Source of the DNA: Paenibacillus xerothermodurans
GTDB lineage: Bacteria > Bacillota > Bacilli > Paenibacillales > NBRC-103111
Direction: 5' to 3'
Assembly (NCBI RefSeq): GCF_002220865.2
Contig: NZ_NHRJ02000011.1
Coordinates: forward strand, 1-64,000
Length of the DNA: 64,000 nucleotides
Shown here: positions 16,778-26,510 of the stretch, one piece after another
How positions within the stretch are numbered: position 1 is the first letter of the stretch
How the letters are laid out: the number at the start of each line of letters is the position of its first letter
The notes under the pieces: generated by a model
What the model saw: only the letters and a program-made list of their open reading frames with translations
The model's database searches: none
What the model was told of the DNA's origin: nothing
Position numbers and translations under genes: made by a program

Positions 16778-18300
16778 CGATTGTGGGGCTAAATGGTGAA
16801 GCTGTTCGCGCTAGGCGTCAACTTAGGCCGGCCGCTGCTTCAGCCTCGGATGGCCGGTTTAGAGGGAGGGATGCCGGCAAAAATTGGATACACCTGAATG
16901 CGTCACAGGAGGTGTCACACGGCCGCTCGGTGCCGCACATCATTCCAGATCTGCGTGTTCGTGTGCACATCCAAAGCCGGAACAGAGGCAGCGTGCAGGA
17001 CAAAGAGGCGCATGATCAATCACACAGTGATACAAGTGCAACGTTACATGCGACTGCCACAAAACCTGGGGTGCGTCCGCGTCGGCATGGCAAGACTGGC
17101 TCTGATCGGCACGGTAAAATAGAGCGGCGCGTCCTGCGATGCAGCAGTCTCACTGCAGGGAGCGCTCCCGTAGGTAAAGGCGGCGGGAAGCGCAGACACC
17201 AACAGCCTAAGCGCAAGCGGCCGAGCAGCAGCGGCAAAAGCCGAGCCGCACGTCACCACAGCCAAGACATCTCGCCGCCACGCAATGCCTCTGCCGCGTT
17301 TGAAGCGGGATTTCGCTTAGGCTGCAGGGATGCACGTCGCTTTTCGTTGGAACACGAGTCGTGCCGGCAAAAGGCACTCAACCGACATTGGCTTCAGGCG
17401 TGGGGCGAGTTGGGAGAGCCAGACGCAGGCTGGGCTTCTTTCGTCGATGCAGCAAAAGGTTACGTTAACGGTTATTTTCGCAGTCGACGCCAGCGATCGC
17501 CGGATTGGTTAATGCTGCCGACCGCTCGTTCGGTGGCGGCTATTGTGTCGGTGATGAACGAGGAAGCGACGATAGGCCGGCTTTTGCAGCAGCTGGAGCG
17601 GCTGCCTTTGAATGAAGTTTTTGTGCTTGTAAATGGCTCGACCGACGGCAGCTTCGACAGCGCCAGGAAGCATTCAGACGCGGTGGTGGTATCCTATCCG
17701 CAGCAGCTTGGGCACGACGTCGGCAGGGCACTGGGAGCTAAGTTGGCGCAATCCGACATTCTGCTGTACTTGGACGGGGACATGGTGCTGCCGGCCGAGG
17801 AAATGGTTCCCTTTATCGGCGGCATTGAGAACGGTTTGGATGTAGCCTTGAATGATATAAGCCCGTACTTGCGCGTGTTTTCCAGACGAGACGAGGTTAC
17901 GCGCATGAAGCAGTTTCTTAACACGGCTTTGGGGCGGTCCGATCTTCAGGCAAATTCGATGACCGCCGTACCGCATGCGCTGTCTAGACGAGCAATCGAG
18001 ACGCTTGGCATCGCCAGTCTGATGGTTCCGCCGAAGGCTCAGGCGCTTGCCGTGCATCATGGTTTACGTGTTGACGTGGCCGGCAGTGTGGATGTGATCA
18101 AAAAGAACAAGCGCCGCAAACACAACACCGGCACCCGCAATCTTGTAGCAGACATGATCATCGGTGATCATATAGAAGCGCTTGCGTTAATCGCCGGCAT
18201 GAGCGGTGCCAGGCTCTCTTTCGAAGACGTGCTGCGCAACCGCTCCTATGTCGAAGGCGAAGCTGTTGAAGCACGCCAGCATGATTCTTCGACGCAGTAG
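16774..18300 (+). CDS. Family 2 glycosyltransferase with long basic N-terminal extension
   Basis: 508 residues from a GTG that overlaps the previous stop by 4 bp. Residues 1-170 are basic and low in complexity (many Arg, His, Lys, Gln, Ser). Residues 175-245 have a helical segment with A-F-E-A-G-F-R-L-G-C, and the GT-A domain spans about 248-490 with I-V-S-V-M-N-E-E, V-N-G-S-T-D-G-S and L-D-G-D-M-V-L-P. It is a close paralogue of the upstream protein. The basic region is poorly conserved in appearance, so the true start could be further downstream, but no better ribosome site is obvious. The 3' end runs into an 80-bp tandem repeat. Confidence 0.85.
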   Translation: MTIVGLNGEAVRARRQLRPAAASASDGRFRGRDAGKNWIHLNASQEVSHGRSVPHIIPDLRVRVHIQSRNRGSVQDKEAHDQSHSDTSATLHATATKPGVRPRRHGKTGSDRHGKIERRVLRCSSLTAGSAPVGKGGGKRRHQQPKRKRPSSSGKSRAARHHSQDISPPRNASAAFEAGFRLGCRDARRFSLEHESCRQKALNRHWLQAWGELGEPDAGWASFVDAAKGYVNGYFRSRRQRSPDWLMLPTARSVAAIVSVMNEEATIGRLLQQLERLPLNEVFVLVNGSTDGSFDSARKHSDAVVVSYPQQLGHDVGRALGAKLAQSDILLYLDGDMVLPAEEMVPFIGGIENGLDVALNDISPYLRVFSRRDEVTRMKQFLNTALGRSDLQANSMTAVPHALSRRAIETLGIASLMVPPKAQALAVHHGLRVDVAGSVDVIKKNKRRKHNTGTRNLVADMIIGDHIEALALIAGMSGARLSFEDVLRNRSYVEGEAVEARQHDSSTQ

Positions 18301-18586
18301 GGGGCGATTTCGGCTGCGGAGATGATTGCAGTCGGTTCGATTGGAACACGCCAGCAATCATCTTGCATAGTAGTAGGGGGATATTGGCTGTGGTGGTGGA
18401 TGCAGTGCGGAAGGCGGTTTGAGGGAAGCACTCCAGCGTCATCCTTCGCAGCAGTAAGGGGCGATTTGGCCGCAGTGGTGGATGCAGTGTGGGCGGCGGT
18501 GTGATTGAAGCATTCCAGCGTCATCCTTCGCAGTAGTAGGGGGCGATTTGGCTGCGGTGGTGGATGTTGTTGGAAGGCGGTCGCTT
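18268..18586 (+). repeat. Four tandem ~80-bp repeats overlapping the glycosyltransferase 3' end
   Basis: Units begin with GAAGCA or GAACA at 18268, 18344, 18425 and 18507 (lengths 76, 81, 82 and 80), each carrying CCAGC...TCATCCTTCGCAGTAGTAGGGG and GATTTGGCTGCGGTGGTGGATGCAGTG. The first unit includes the last 11 codons and stop of the upstream gene. Units 3 and 4 are most alike. No reading frame is preserved across units (lengths are not multiples of three), so it is probably noncoding. It occupies most of 18301-18590. Confidence 0.85.
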
Positions 18587-18723
18587 GAACAGCACAGGTA
18601 TCCGTCCTCCCCGGTTGCTGACTGCCATGCGGCATGAGCTCTCGTATCTTAAGAATAGCTGGGTTACAATGGCGTCACTTGGTTGCTACGTTGGATCATT
18701 TCTCTCACGAATAAAATTAGTGC

Positions 18724-18753
18724 TTGCTAGAACCGACAAAGTTCGAGTATAAT
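18724..18753 (+). promoter_or_regulatory. Sigma-A promoter for the SLH/PKD operon
   Basis: TTGCTA (18724-18729) and TATAAT (18748-18753) are 18 bp apart. Transcription would start near 18760, giving a leader of about 148 nt before the start codon at 18908. Confidence 0.6.
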
Positions 18754-18804
18754 TTTTCATATGAGGAAATTTTTGGAACCTTAATACATTGAGCACGGGA
18801 CGGA

Positions 18805-18853
18805 AGCACCGCCATGCAGAGGGATTTTTTCCTGATGTGTGGGGTGCTTTTTA
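18805..18853 (+). terminator. Terminator-like hairpin in the SLH gene leader (possible attenuator)
   Basis: AGCACC pairs with GGTGCT, and inside the arm CCA/TGG, CA/TG and AGG/CCT also pair around a T-rich loop; TTTTTATT follows directly. It sits between the promoter and the start codon, so it should stop most transcripts unless antagonised. No known riboswitch aptamer is recognisable upstream. Confidence 0.55.
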
Positions 18854-18907
18854 TTCTGTGCGGGTGCGAGCTGCGCGCTCCAACCCAGCGAAAGGAGCAC
18901 TGTTTAA

Positions 18908-20125
18908 ATGATCAAAATAGTAGTCTTAGTTTTTATGTTAGCCGTGAGTATGCTCAGCGTGAACGCGACCGTGGATGCAGCCAAGAGTTTTACAGATGTA
19001 ACCGGACACTGGGGCGGAGTCTCGATTGAAAAAGCTGTCGGAGCAGGCTATGTCGATGGTTACGCCGATGGAACATTTCGTCCAGATGCACTGATCACCC
19101 GGGCAGAGTTTATCAAACTAGCCGTGCACGCCATGGGCTTTGAAACAACGGCGGAACAAGGGCATGAGTGGTATCAAAGCTACCTGTCAGCCGCTGAAGC
19201 GAATGATTTGTCCGATAAGGGTCAATTTGATAACTTGGATCAGCCAATCACCCGGCTGGAGATGGCTAGGATAGCCGTTCGTTCGACTGGTGAAAAAACT
19301 ACGGAGGAGAACAAATGGATGTATTTGGCCACCTCCAAAGGCATAATCACCGGCATGGATAACCAGGGAACATTAGGTGAGGATCAACCGACGACACGTG
19401 CTCAGGCAGTGAAAGTGATAGAGCGTGTGTTAGCGTTGAAGGCTGGCGAAAAACTTCCGAGCGATCAGTATGCTAAGTATGCCATATCGAGCGCCGAAAT
19501 CGCTTGGCATAAGACCAATGTGTACACGATGGCTCCGGAGTATTTTGGATGGGGCAAGGATCACAATATGCCATTTCAGTTAGACAAACTCCGTTATGAT
19601 GGCCCGAACGGCTACTCCGAGGTAGAAAAATACATCATTGTGGATATGGGGGACCCAGAGGATCCTAATCGGAAGTTGATACCGGAAGATATGACGTGGG
19701 ATAAGCAACTTAACAAAACATACCACTACACCAAAGACGTTCCAGCGAATGCATATGCATTTTTGAGTTTTAATCACTTTGTTGTTGATCTGGCAAAAGA
19801 TGCCGATCCGTTCCGGTTTTCACATTTAACAGTGCTTCCTTTTGATGGAATTATAGATAACATCGATGGCAATGGGCACTTGCTGAACGTCACATCCTAT
19901 GCCCCTTATGACAGTGCGCGACAAGGCCTACTGTGGGGCGCCGTTAAATTGGGTGCTGGCCATCACGATGTGCGAATTGTAACGGGGCAGCTAGTGCCGA
20001 AAGGGAGCGGCGGAGTGAATGGCGCCGGGTTCGTTGTTAGAAGGGCTGCTGCGCAGGAATTAGGTGAACACGGCTCTACAGATATTTACGTCTCGCAAGT
20101 CGACCACGGCCTCATGGGGGGGTAA
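18908..20125 (+). CDS. SLH-domain surface protein
   Basis: 405 residues with a signal peptide (about 1-25, ending V-D-A-A) and three S-layer homology domains: about 27-72 (SFTDVTGHW, YVDGYADGTFRPD), 85-132 (degenerate) and 135-182 (ITGMDNQGTLGEDQ). SLH triplets bind pyruvylated secondary cell-wall polymer and attach proteins to the wall. Residues 190-405 form a beta-rich domain with no recognised family. AGCGAAAGGAGC precedes the ATG. The giant gene starts 7 bp downstream, so the two are co-transcribed and the SLH protein may anchor the partner. Confidence 0.88.
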   Translation: MIKIVVLVFMLAVSMLSVNATVDAAKSFTDVTGHWGGVSIEKAVGAGYVDGYADGTFRPDALITRAEFIKLAVHAMGFETTAEQGHEWYQSYLSAAEANDLSDKGQFDNLDQPITRLEMARIAVRSTGEKTTEENKWMYLATSKGIITGMDNQGTLGEDQPTTRAQAVKVIERVLALKAGEKLPSDQYAKYAISSAEIAWHKTNVYTMAPEYFGWGKDHNMPFQLDKLRYDGPNGYSEVEKYIIVDMGDPEDPNRKLIPEDMTWDKQLNKTYHYTKDVPANAYAFLSFNHFVVDLAKDADPFRFSHLTVLPFDGIIDNIDGNGHLLNVTSYAPYDSARQGLLWGAVKLGAGHHDVRIVTGQLVPKGSGGVNGAGFVVRRAAAQELGEHGSTDIYVSQVDHGLMGG

Positions 20126-20131
20126 CTACGG

Positions 20132-23100
20132 GTGAGAAAGTCACTGTACTGCCTAATCATGTTCTCATTCTTGTTTACCTGTTTCCTTCCTTTCACAGAT
20201 AGCGCGAGAGCATCAACCAATGTGGAATTTATCAGAAATGCAGAGTTAGAATCAGCGGACGTTCTGTTCGACTGGAATGCAGGACGTGAGTTTGCATCAA
20301 ACAAAAGCAGCATTATTTTAAAGGACGTTGAGGTTAACACGGCCAATCCTATTGTTCGAGTAGAGTTGCGAGATATGCAAGACAACGTCATTGCAGAGAT
20401 GGCTAACATTGGCGGTAATAAATATAAGGCAGCTGCTCCGCTAAATCATACTGGGACCATAGAGGTGAAAACGACTTCGCCCATAGAGATTGATGCCGGA
20501 TACTTTGAATGGTTTCGTGATCCAAACAAAAAGGTTTGGATGTATGATTTTATCCCGTATGGCGAAACGACCGCAACACGTTACCATGTGAGCACCCGGC
20601 CAGGCGAATTTGAGCAGCCACCCAACAGCTCTCAAATGCCGAACGGATGCATTGCCGCAACAAGTCCGACCGACATAACTGCCACAGCCAGAATACCTTG
20701 CAATGAAGGGCCTGCGTACCGCACGGGAAACTTACATATCTCGACACTCACTGTAGTCGGTAGCGGCGAACCAGTCAGCATCTCAGACGTAGATAACTTA
20801 AACTTTGATGATGACTTTACGTTCGTACAGGTTGGTAGACTGACTCAAGCTAATATCAAAGACCTTCACACTGACTTCATCGATAAAGAGACACAGGATT
20901 ATCGCTTCACATTCACGGCGGTATATGATACCTCGCCAGATTTGGTGCCGAGCGATGATGCAAATGGCAGAGTCTTACGCTGGTATAATAAGTGGAAGAT
21001 GAACGTCGTCGGCAACATTTACAAATACCCAAAAATGAAAGTGGTAGCGATCACACTGCCGCCGGAAGCTAAACCTGACTTAACTGCCACCAATCTTAGT
21101 ACTCCACAGCCTTGTATCGAAGCTGGCTCCTCAACCACATTCAATTACCAAATCACCAACCAGGGGCCAAGCACAAGTGCCGCGTTCAACGTGACGGTTA
21201 TGACGGAAGGCACCGAAGTGGCGACACATCGTTTTCCATCAGGCATAGGTGCTAATGAAGTCAAAAACAGGACTTTTAACTACACCTTTTCATCGGCCAA
21301 GACCAAATCGTTCTCCGTGATTGTGGATAGTGAGAGCGAAATCGAGGAAGAAGACGAAAGTAACACTAGTAACGGCAAGATCGTTACCTTTGAAGCCGTC
21401 AACTCCTGCGGACCGCCCGAAGCTCCAGCGCCGCCGCCGAAAGACATAACCATTGAGGGTGACTTCACACTAAGTAAAACCACAGTTGACTGGGGCAGTG
21501 GTGTCTTTGCGCAACCGGAAGGCATCGAAGTTACCGGCTGTTCCTATGTGTGGCATGCGTTCTCATATAAACAAGGCGAAAACACTTATAATGCGCCTCC
21601 ACTAACACAAAAAACAAACTCAGATGTTTTTTCCTATGACCCCAACGTGCGCGGCTACGCGGCCGGCATAGGGTTAGGCACGGTCCAAGTGTACATGACC
21701 ATCAACACTGACTGCGGGCACTATGTGGTCGTAGGGCCGAAAAACCTTCAGCTCGTGGCCGACCCCAACAATCTTCCACCGCAAATTGAAATCAAGTGGT
21801 TTCGCGGTACTGAGCCGGTGAGCACCGTTGTCGAAGGGGATGTTGTGGCGATCAAAGTCACCGATGAATCTGATCCCAATGGCGATCCCATTCAGCGTAC
21901 CTGGGACTTCACGAAAGACGCTTGGACCAGCAGCTTACCTGCAACGTATGACTGGGACATACCACTGGACCGGGAACGATACGGCGGCATTGTGGCGAAT
22001 GTCACGGGGCTGCATCAAGTATGCGTTACGGCCAGGGATACGCAGGGTGCGGGCTCAGGCGCCGCGTGCGCCACGCTGAAAGTCGAAGGAAAAGAACCGA
22101 TCCCGGTCATTAAAGGTCCAACGATTGTGAAAGAAGGCAGAAAGCTGATACCAGCCCTACACTCGAATGATAGTTACAGTAATATTCCTGGTCGAACTAT
22201 CCACCACAGCCGCGATGAATGGACTAACTATTCCGGTCCCAATCAGGTGTTTTCAACCGCAGGGACGCAGGTTGTGGAACTGCACGTTTATGACAACACG
22301 GGTCTAAAATCCATTAGCCCTGATCGTCATACCATAACGGTAATTCCTGACATGCCGCCTAAGATCGAGTTTGAATATCTTAGCACCATGACGCGAATAG
22401 CACGGCAATTTAAAAACGCATCATACAGCCCCGATGGAGACCGGATCGAACAATATAAGGTAACCTTTGGCTATGATCGTTACAATAACGGCGGCTGCAA
22501 TGCGCTAGAATCGCTGATTTCCACGGATAACAACTATTTCACCTTCCAACCTGATCGTGTTGGCAATTATTGTTTCCGAGTATACGCGAAAGAAGCCGTT
22601 ATCGACGGCGGAGGTGGCAAAGACGCATACCAGGATTACATGGTTCATGTGATCAACGAGGCGCCGGAAGTTTCGTTTACCGTCACAGGTGCGGCGACGG
22701 AGCCGATGCCGGTCAATGTGAGCCCGTTTCATCCAAACGATTTCATGCATTGGACCAATTCTTCCTTGGACACGCCGTGGATGCTAAACAGTTGGTCCGC
22801 AACGGCCGATGGGCGGCTGATTAGCGCTCGGCGGGGAGCCGACTGGAATACAATAAGTAAGTTTTCATTGCCGATCGGTGCAGCGAATTTCAACTTGAAC
22901 AAGCAGGAAATACCTATGCCCACGCAGTCGGCTGTCGTTGAACATGAGCTGGGAAACGGTGAGTTTATTACTTCGAGTGTGCACAGCGGAGATATTCGCA
23001 AGATGTTTTTAGTAGGAATGAACCATGAGCCTATCTATTTGGGCTTCAACGTGGCGACTTTCTCAGTTAGACCGGAACTTGACGAGATCCTATTTTATGA

Positions 23101-26100
23101 GACGTACGGGCCAAATCCGTTGGGCAATTACATTGTTTACCGAGAAAAATGGTATCGACTTAAGATAAGCGATTTAGTCAACCGGGTCACCACGAACATA
23201 GCCAGCGGCAACTACGAAATCAAGTACTCGACCACGATGGGCAGCTGGACTCAGACAGGCACAAAGATGCAGTACGGTAACGGTGACAGACCGAACCGCT
23301 TTTCACGGTTAAAGTTTAATTCTGATTACAAAGAAATTAACATGACGACACGAACGATTAAATCGTTCCATCCGAATGAGCTCTACCCATACAAGATCGA
23401 GACGTACAGCCATTTACCCGCGCTGCCCAAGAACACGCAGTGCCCAGACTCTTGCAGTTACGCTGGACTGCCGATGAAGGATTATCCAAGTGGTTACGAT
23501 GAGCTGCTGGGTCCGATGAGTGGATGGTTAGACTCAGACCAACCATATGTGCCGATCGATGCGAAAGGCAATTATTATAACATCATGAACCTGAACGGTA
23601 GCAGCACGTTGGTGCGCTGGGACGCGAATACCGGCATGCCGACGGTCCTAAGACCAATTGTTGCCGCGGCGTCAGGTGAAATCAAATTGGCCGGTGTTTC
23701 AGCGGACGCAAAATACGCGCGGTATTCGAACCACGATGGGTATGGCAGTACCGATGTGTACCAGGATCTGGCCACAGGCAGTACAATGACGAACAGGCCA
23801 GCCGACTACCAGGTTTTCTTGGAAGACAAAGCACACTCGTATCAGAACGGTTATGCAGTGAAGCGTAATCCAGCTGATCCATATTTCCTACAGTATCACT
23901 TGTATGACCAAGGGTCACACATTGAGCTAACAGACGGTACCAATGCACTTCCCGTGCCGCATGAAATCAAATTTTTGAATGACACTAAGTACGTAGGGGC
24001 AACAGGTCAAACACCTGTAGGTGGAAGTTACAGATATTGGGCCCCGCTGTATTCCTATATACCCAGCACGAGTCAAACCGTGCATTCCAATGAAGCGATC
24101 ACCTTCGGCCAGCTGGTGAATCCTTGGTCACACAACATCACCAACGGCACAGTGGCGTGGAATATGCAGTTCCAGGAACTCAAATATTCGAATTTTCATG
24201 CAGGGATGGGCTTCCGAATTCAGGATCACAAGAATATGTACAGAGTGGAGGCTAACAAGAACTATCTTCAGCTGGTGAAGATCATGGGTGGACGCAAAAC
24301 GGTGATCGCTCAGGTCAACCGCAGAATTCAAGCTGAGAAATGGTATGGCTATAAAATTAGGTTGGTGGCAGACCGCATCCGCATTTATGAAGAAGGGGCG
24401 CTAGTGATTGATGTTCATGACGGCACCTTCACTCAAGGAACAATGGGCCCATACTCGGTGGCCGACAACACGGAATTTAAGGGCATGAACTACCAGTCCA
24501 ATAGTGCGGATGCAAGTTATCTCACTCCCGGCGTGGCGATCGTCGACACGGATGTGATCTATACCACAGACTACCGTGATGCCGAAGGCGATCCTAAAAT
24601 AGACAACCGCGCGCAGTGGACCTATCACCTCGTCGATGGCTATAAATTTTTGGACGCCGGGGATGGCAAATCGATCGCCAGTGCGGGGCCATCTGCTCTA
24701 GAGAACCAGACCGTGGTATCAACGTATCCTCAGTTCGACCGGGTGGGTGTTTTCAAAATTGATTACCGCGTGCCCGATGATCCTCATCCCGAGCATCGCA
24801 TAGCTGCAGGTGATAACACATTTGGGGCGTACTCCGAATATTCGGACTTGTATAGTCAGCACCTTATCGTCCACCGCATACCCATTGCCAATTTCGCACT
24901 GGGACTCGACGGCAACAGTGTCGTGACATGGACCGATCATAGCTATGATCCGGACCGTTGCCATAACACAGGCAGCTGCATGGGAGGGTATGAGAGCACA
25001 CACGGTATCATGCGGAAGAAGTTTTACTACATCACTCCAACCGGCAATCGCGTGGATGCAAAGCTCGTGCGGCCGACCGAAGCAGGCACATACACCGTGG
25101 CCATGGCGGTCGCCGATGAATACAACGCATGGAGTGACTGGTATGAGCAGACCGTAGTCATTAGCAGTGTGCCGCCGCCGAACACGCCGCCGACGGTTCA
25201 TCTAACCTTCCCCGGCGGCACGCATGGCAACCCAAGTCCGGTGAGCTTGCAGCCAACGATTACTTGGAATCAGAACGATGTTGATCGAGGCACGATCTTT
25301 TCTACGTTTGACCTGAACATCAAAGATGAATGGGGAGGCTGTACGGAATGCCTGACGAACATGCTCATGGATACGCCCAACACAACCTGGGCATGGACGA
25401 TGGACCATCCGCTGACCATGGGTCGGAAATATCAGGTACAGGTACGGAGTACTGACGGAGAATCCTGGTCACCGTGGAGTAATGTTGGCTGGATGGCGAC
25501 GAACACACCACCGTCGGCATACATGACGTTCCCGTACGGTACGCAAGCGGAACCCAATGTTGTGAACACATTGCGGCCGACCTTGACTTGGAGCCAAACT
25601 GATCCCGATCCGAGCGCAAGATTTGATTATTTTCAGATCCAGATTACTAATGAAGCGAACAGCGTAACCATTGTGGACAGTGGCAGACTGTGGCAGGGAA
25701 CGACTACCACAAGCGGCAGCTGGGCGGTACCGGCTGACTTGCCTACCGGACAAAAGTTGAGGGTGAGGGTAATCGTGTGGGATGAGCACGGCGCTGCATC
25801 CAACTGGTCGCCGCAGACATGGATGTTGATCAACCAACCGCCCAGGGCGGATTTCACTTGGTCGCCGAATCCTGCTTTTGAAGGCGATACTGTTATCCTG
25901 CTCAACCGGTCCAGCGATCCCGACGGAGATAGCTTCACATCTCACTGGCAGATTCACGGTCCGGATTATCAATCGGATCAGACTGCGTACGACGCTCTGA
26001 TTCCATCATCGGCCACGGATTTCCATCCCGGCGATTATACTGTGACGTTAACTGTGAGTGACGTTCATGGGGCAGCGGATACAGTGACCAAAATCGTCCA

Positions 26101-26503
26101 GGTGGGGGACTTACAAGTACAGGGATTTGTCCGGCACACTGAGCAGTGGGAACTGAACAGACAGGCCTACAATCTGGATCTCACAGGCGACCCTGACCGG
26201 CCGCGCTCGGCGGACATGTTTTGGTCGGGGGAGGCTTTCGTGGTTGAAGCTATCACCAATGAACCAGCGGGGAGAGTACAGGCGGCGATGATAGATACAG
26301 GTATAAAGATTCCACTAGGTTCCGGGAACAACAAGGATTGGTCAGGACAGATATTCAGAGATGACTTCGAGAAACTGCCTGACGCTAGTTACATTTTCCG
26401 ATTTACCGCGGTATGGGCAAGCGGCCACACTGAGACGGCCGATACTGTGATCTCTGTACAAAATCCATGGACGGAATTTACAAGCAGTGTGAGGAAGGAG
26501 TAA
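20132..26503 (+). CDS. Giant secreted multidomain protein with CARDB and PKD/fibronectin-like domains
   Basis: 2123 residues from a GTG, with a signal peptide (about 1-27, S-A-R-A-S). A CARDB-like adhesion domain lies at about 314-427 (PDLTATNL...Q-I-T-N-Q-G-P-S-T). A Pro-rich hinge is near 428-440. PKD or Ig-like modules opening with P-P-x-I/V lie near 548, 652, 741 and 842. A concanavalin/laminin-G-like module is around 1329-1457 (GMGFRIQDHKNMYR). Two fibronectin-like repeats at 1683 and 1791 both start N-T-P-P, and a PKD domain is at 1902-1990 (NQPPRADFTW, SSDPDGDSF). No catalytic motif or wall anchor is seen. It is probably an extracellular matrix or binding protein, held by the SLH partner encoded just upstream. 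Confidence 0.85.
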   Translation: MRKSLYCLIMFSFLFTCFLPFTDSARASTNVEFIRNAELESADVLFDWNAGREFASNKSSIILKDVEVNTANPIVRVELRDMQDNVIAEMANIGGNKYKAAAPLNHTGTIEVKTTSPIEIDAGYFEWFRDPNKKVWMYDFIPYGETTATRYHVSTRPGEFEQPPNSSQMPNGCIAATSPTDITATARIPCNEGPAYRTGNLHISTLTVVGSGEPVSISDVDNLNFDDDFTFVQVGRLTQANIKDLHTDFIDKETQDYRFTFTAVYDTSPDLVPSDDANGRVLRWYNKWKMNVVGNIYKYPKMKVVAITLPPEAKPDLTATNLSTPQPCIEAGSSTTFNYQITNQGPSTSAAFNVTVMTEGTEVATHRFPSGIGANEVKNRTFNYTFSSAKTKSFSVIVDSESEIEEEDESNTSNGKIVTFEAVNSCGPPEAPAPPPKDITIEGDFTLSKTTVDWGSGVFAQPEGIEVTGCSYVWHAFSYKQGENTYNAPPLTQKTNSDVFSYDPNVRGYAAGIGLGTVQVYMTINTDCGHYVVVGPKNLQLVADPNNLPPQIEIKWFRGTEPVSTVVEGDVVAIKVTDESDPNGDPIQRTWDFTKDAWTSSLPATYDWDIPLDRERYGGIVANVTGLHQVCVTARDTQGAGSGAACATLKVEGKEPIPVIKGPTIVKEGRKLIPALHSNDSYSNIPGRTIHHSRDEWTNYSGPNQVFSTAGTQVVELHVYDNTGLKSISPDRHTITVIPDMPPKIEFEYLSTMTRIARQFKNASYSPDGDRIEQYKVTFGYDRYNNGGCNALESLISTDNNYFTFQPDRVGNYCFRVYAKEAVIDGGGGKDAYQDYMVHVINEAPEVSFTVTGAATEPMPVNVSPFHPNDFMHWTNSSLDTPWMLNSWSATADGRLISARRGADWNTISKFSLPIGAANFNLNKQEIPMPTQSAVVEHELGNGEFITSSVHSGDIRKMFLVGMNHEPIYLGFNVATFSVRPELDEILFYETYGPNPLGNYIVYREKWYRLKISDLVNRVTTNIASGNYEIKYSTTMGSWTQTGTKMQYGNGDRPNRFSRLKFNSDYKEINMTTRTIKSFHPNELYPYKIETYSHLPALPKNTQCPDSCSYAGLPMKDYPSGYDELLGPMSGWLDSDQPYVPIDAKGNYYNIMNLNGSSTLVRWDANTGMPTVLRPIVAAASGEIKLAGVSADAKYARYSNHDGYGSTDVYQDLATGSTMTNRPADYQVFLEDKAHSYQNGYAVKRNPADPYFLQYHLYDQGSHIELTDGTNALPVPHEIKFLNDTKYVGATGQTPVGGSYRYWAPLYSYIPSTSQTVHSNEAITFGQLVNPWSHNITNGTVAWNMQFQELKYSNFHAGMGFRIQDHKNMYRVEANKNYLQLVKIMGGRKTVIAQVNRRIQAEKWYGYKIRLVADRIRIYEEGALVIDVHDGTFTQGTMGPYSVADNTEFKGMNYQSNSADASYLTPGVAIVDTDVIYTTDYRDAEGDPKIDNRAQWTYHLVDGYKFLDAGDGKSIASAGPSALENQTVVSTYPQFDRVGVFKIDYRVPDDPHPEHRIAAGDNTFGAYSEYSDLYSQHLIVHRIPIANFALGLDGNSVVTWTDHSYDPDRCHNTGSCMGGYESTHGIMRKKFYYITPTGNRVDAKLVRPTEAGTYTVAMAVADEYNAWSDWYEQTVVISSVPPPNTPPTVHLTFPGGTHGNPSPVSLQPTITWNQNDVDRGTIFSTFDLNIKDEWGGCTECLTNMLMDTPNTTWAWTMDHPLTMGRKYQVQVRSTDGESWSPWSNVGWMATNTPPSAYMTFPYGTQAEPNVVNTLRPTLTWSQTDPDPSARFDYFQIQITNEANSVTIVDSGRLWQGTTTTSGSWAVPADLPTGQKLRVRVIVWDEHGAASNWSPQTWMLINQPPRADFTWSPNPAFEGDTVILLNRSSDPDGDSFTSHWQIHGPDYQSDQTAYDALIPSSATDFHPGDYTVTLTVSDVHGAADTVTKIVQVGDLQVQGFVRHTEQWELNRQAYNLDLTGDPDRPRSADMFWSGEAFVVEAITNEPAGRVQAAMIDTGIKIPLGSGNNKDWSGQIFRDDFEKLPDASYIFRFTAVWASGHTETADTVISVQNPWTEFTSSVRKE

Positions 26504-26510
26504 CCAGCAC

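Noticed and set aside
18246-18635. Minus-strand open frames over the 80-bp repeats
   Set aside because: They follow the repeat composition, change frame between units and have no start signals.
18780-18860. Cyclic di-GMP riboswitch before the SLH gene
   Set aside because: GGGACGGAAGC recalls part of the class I motif, but the rest of the conserved core and length are missing.
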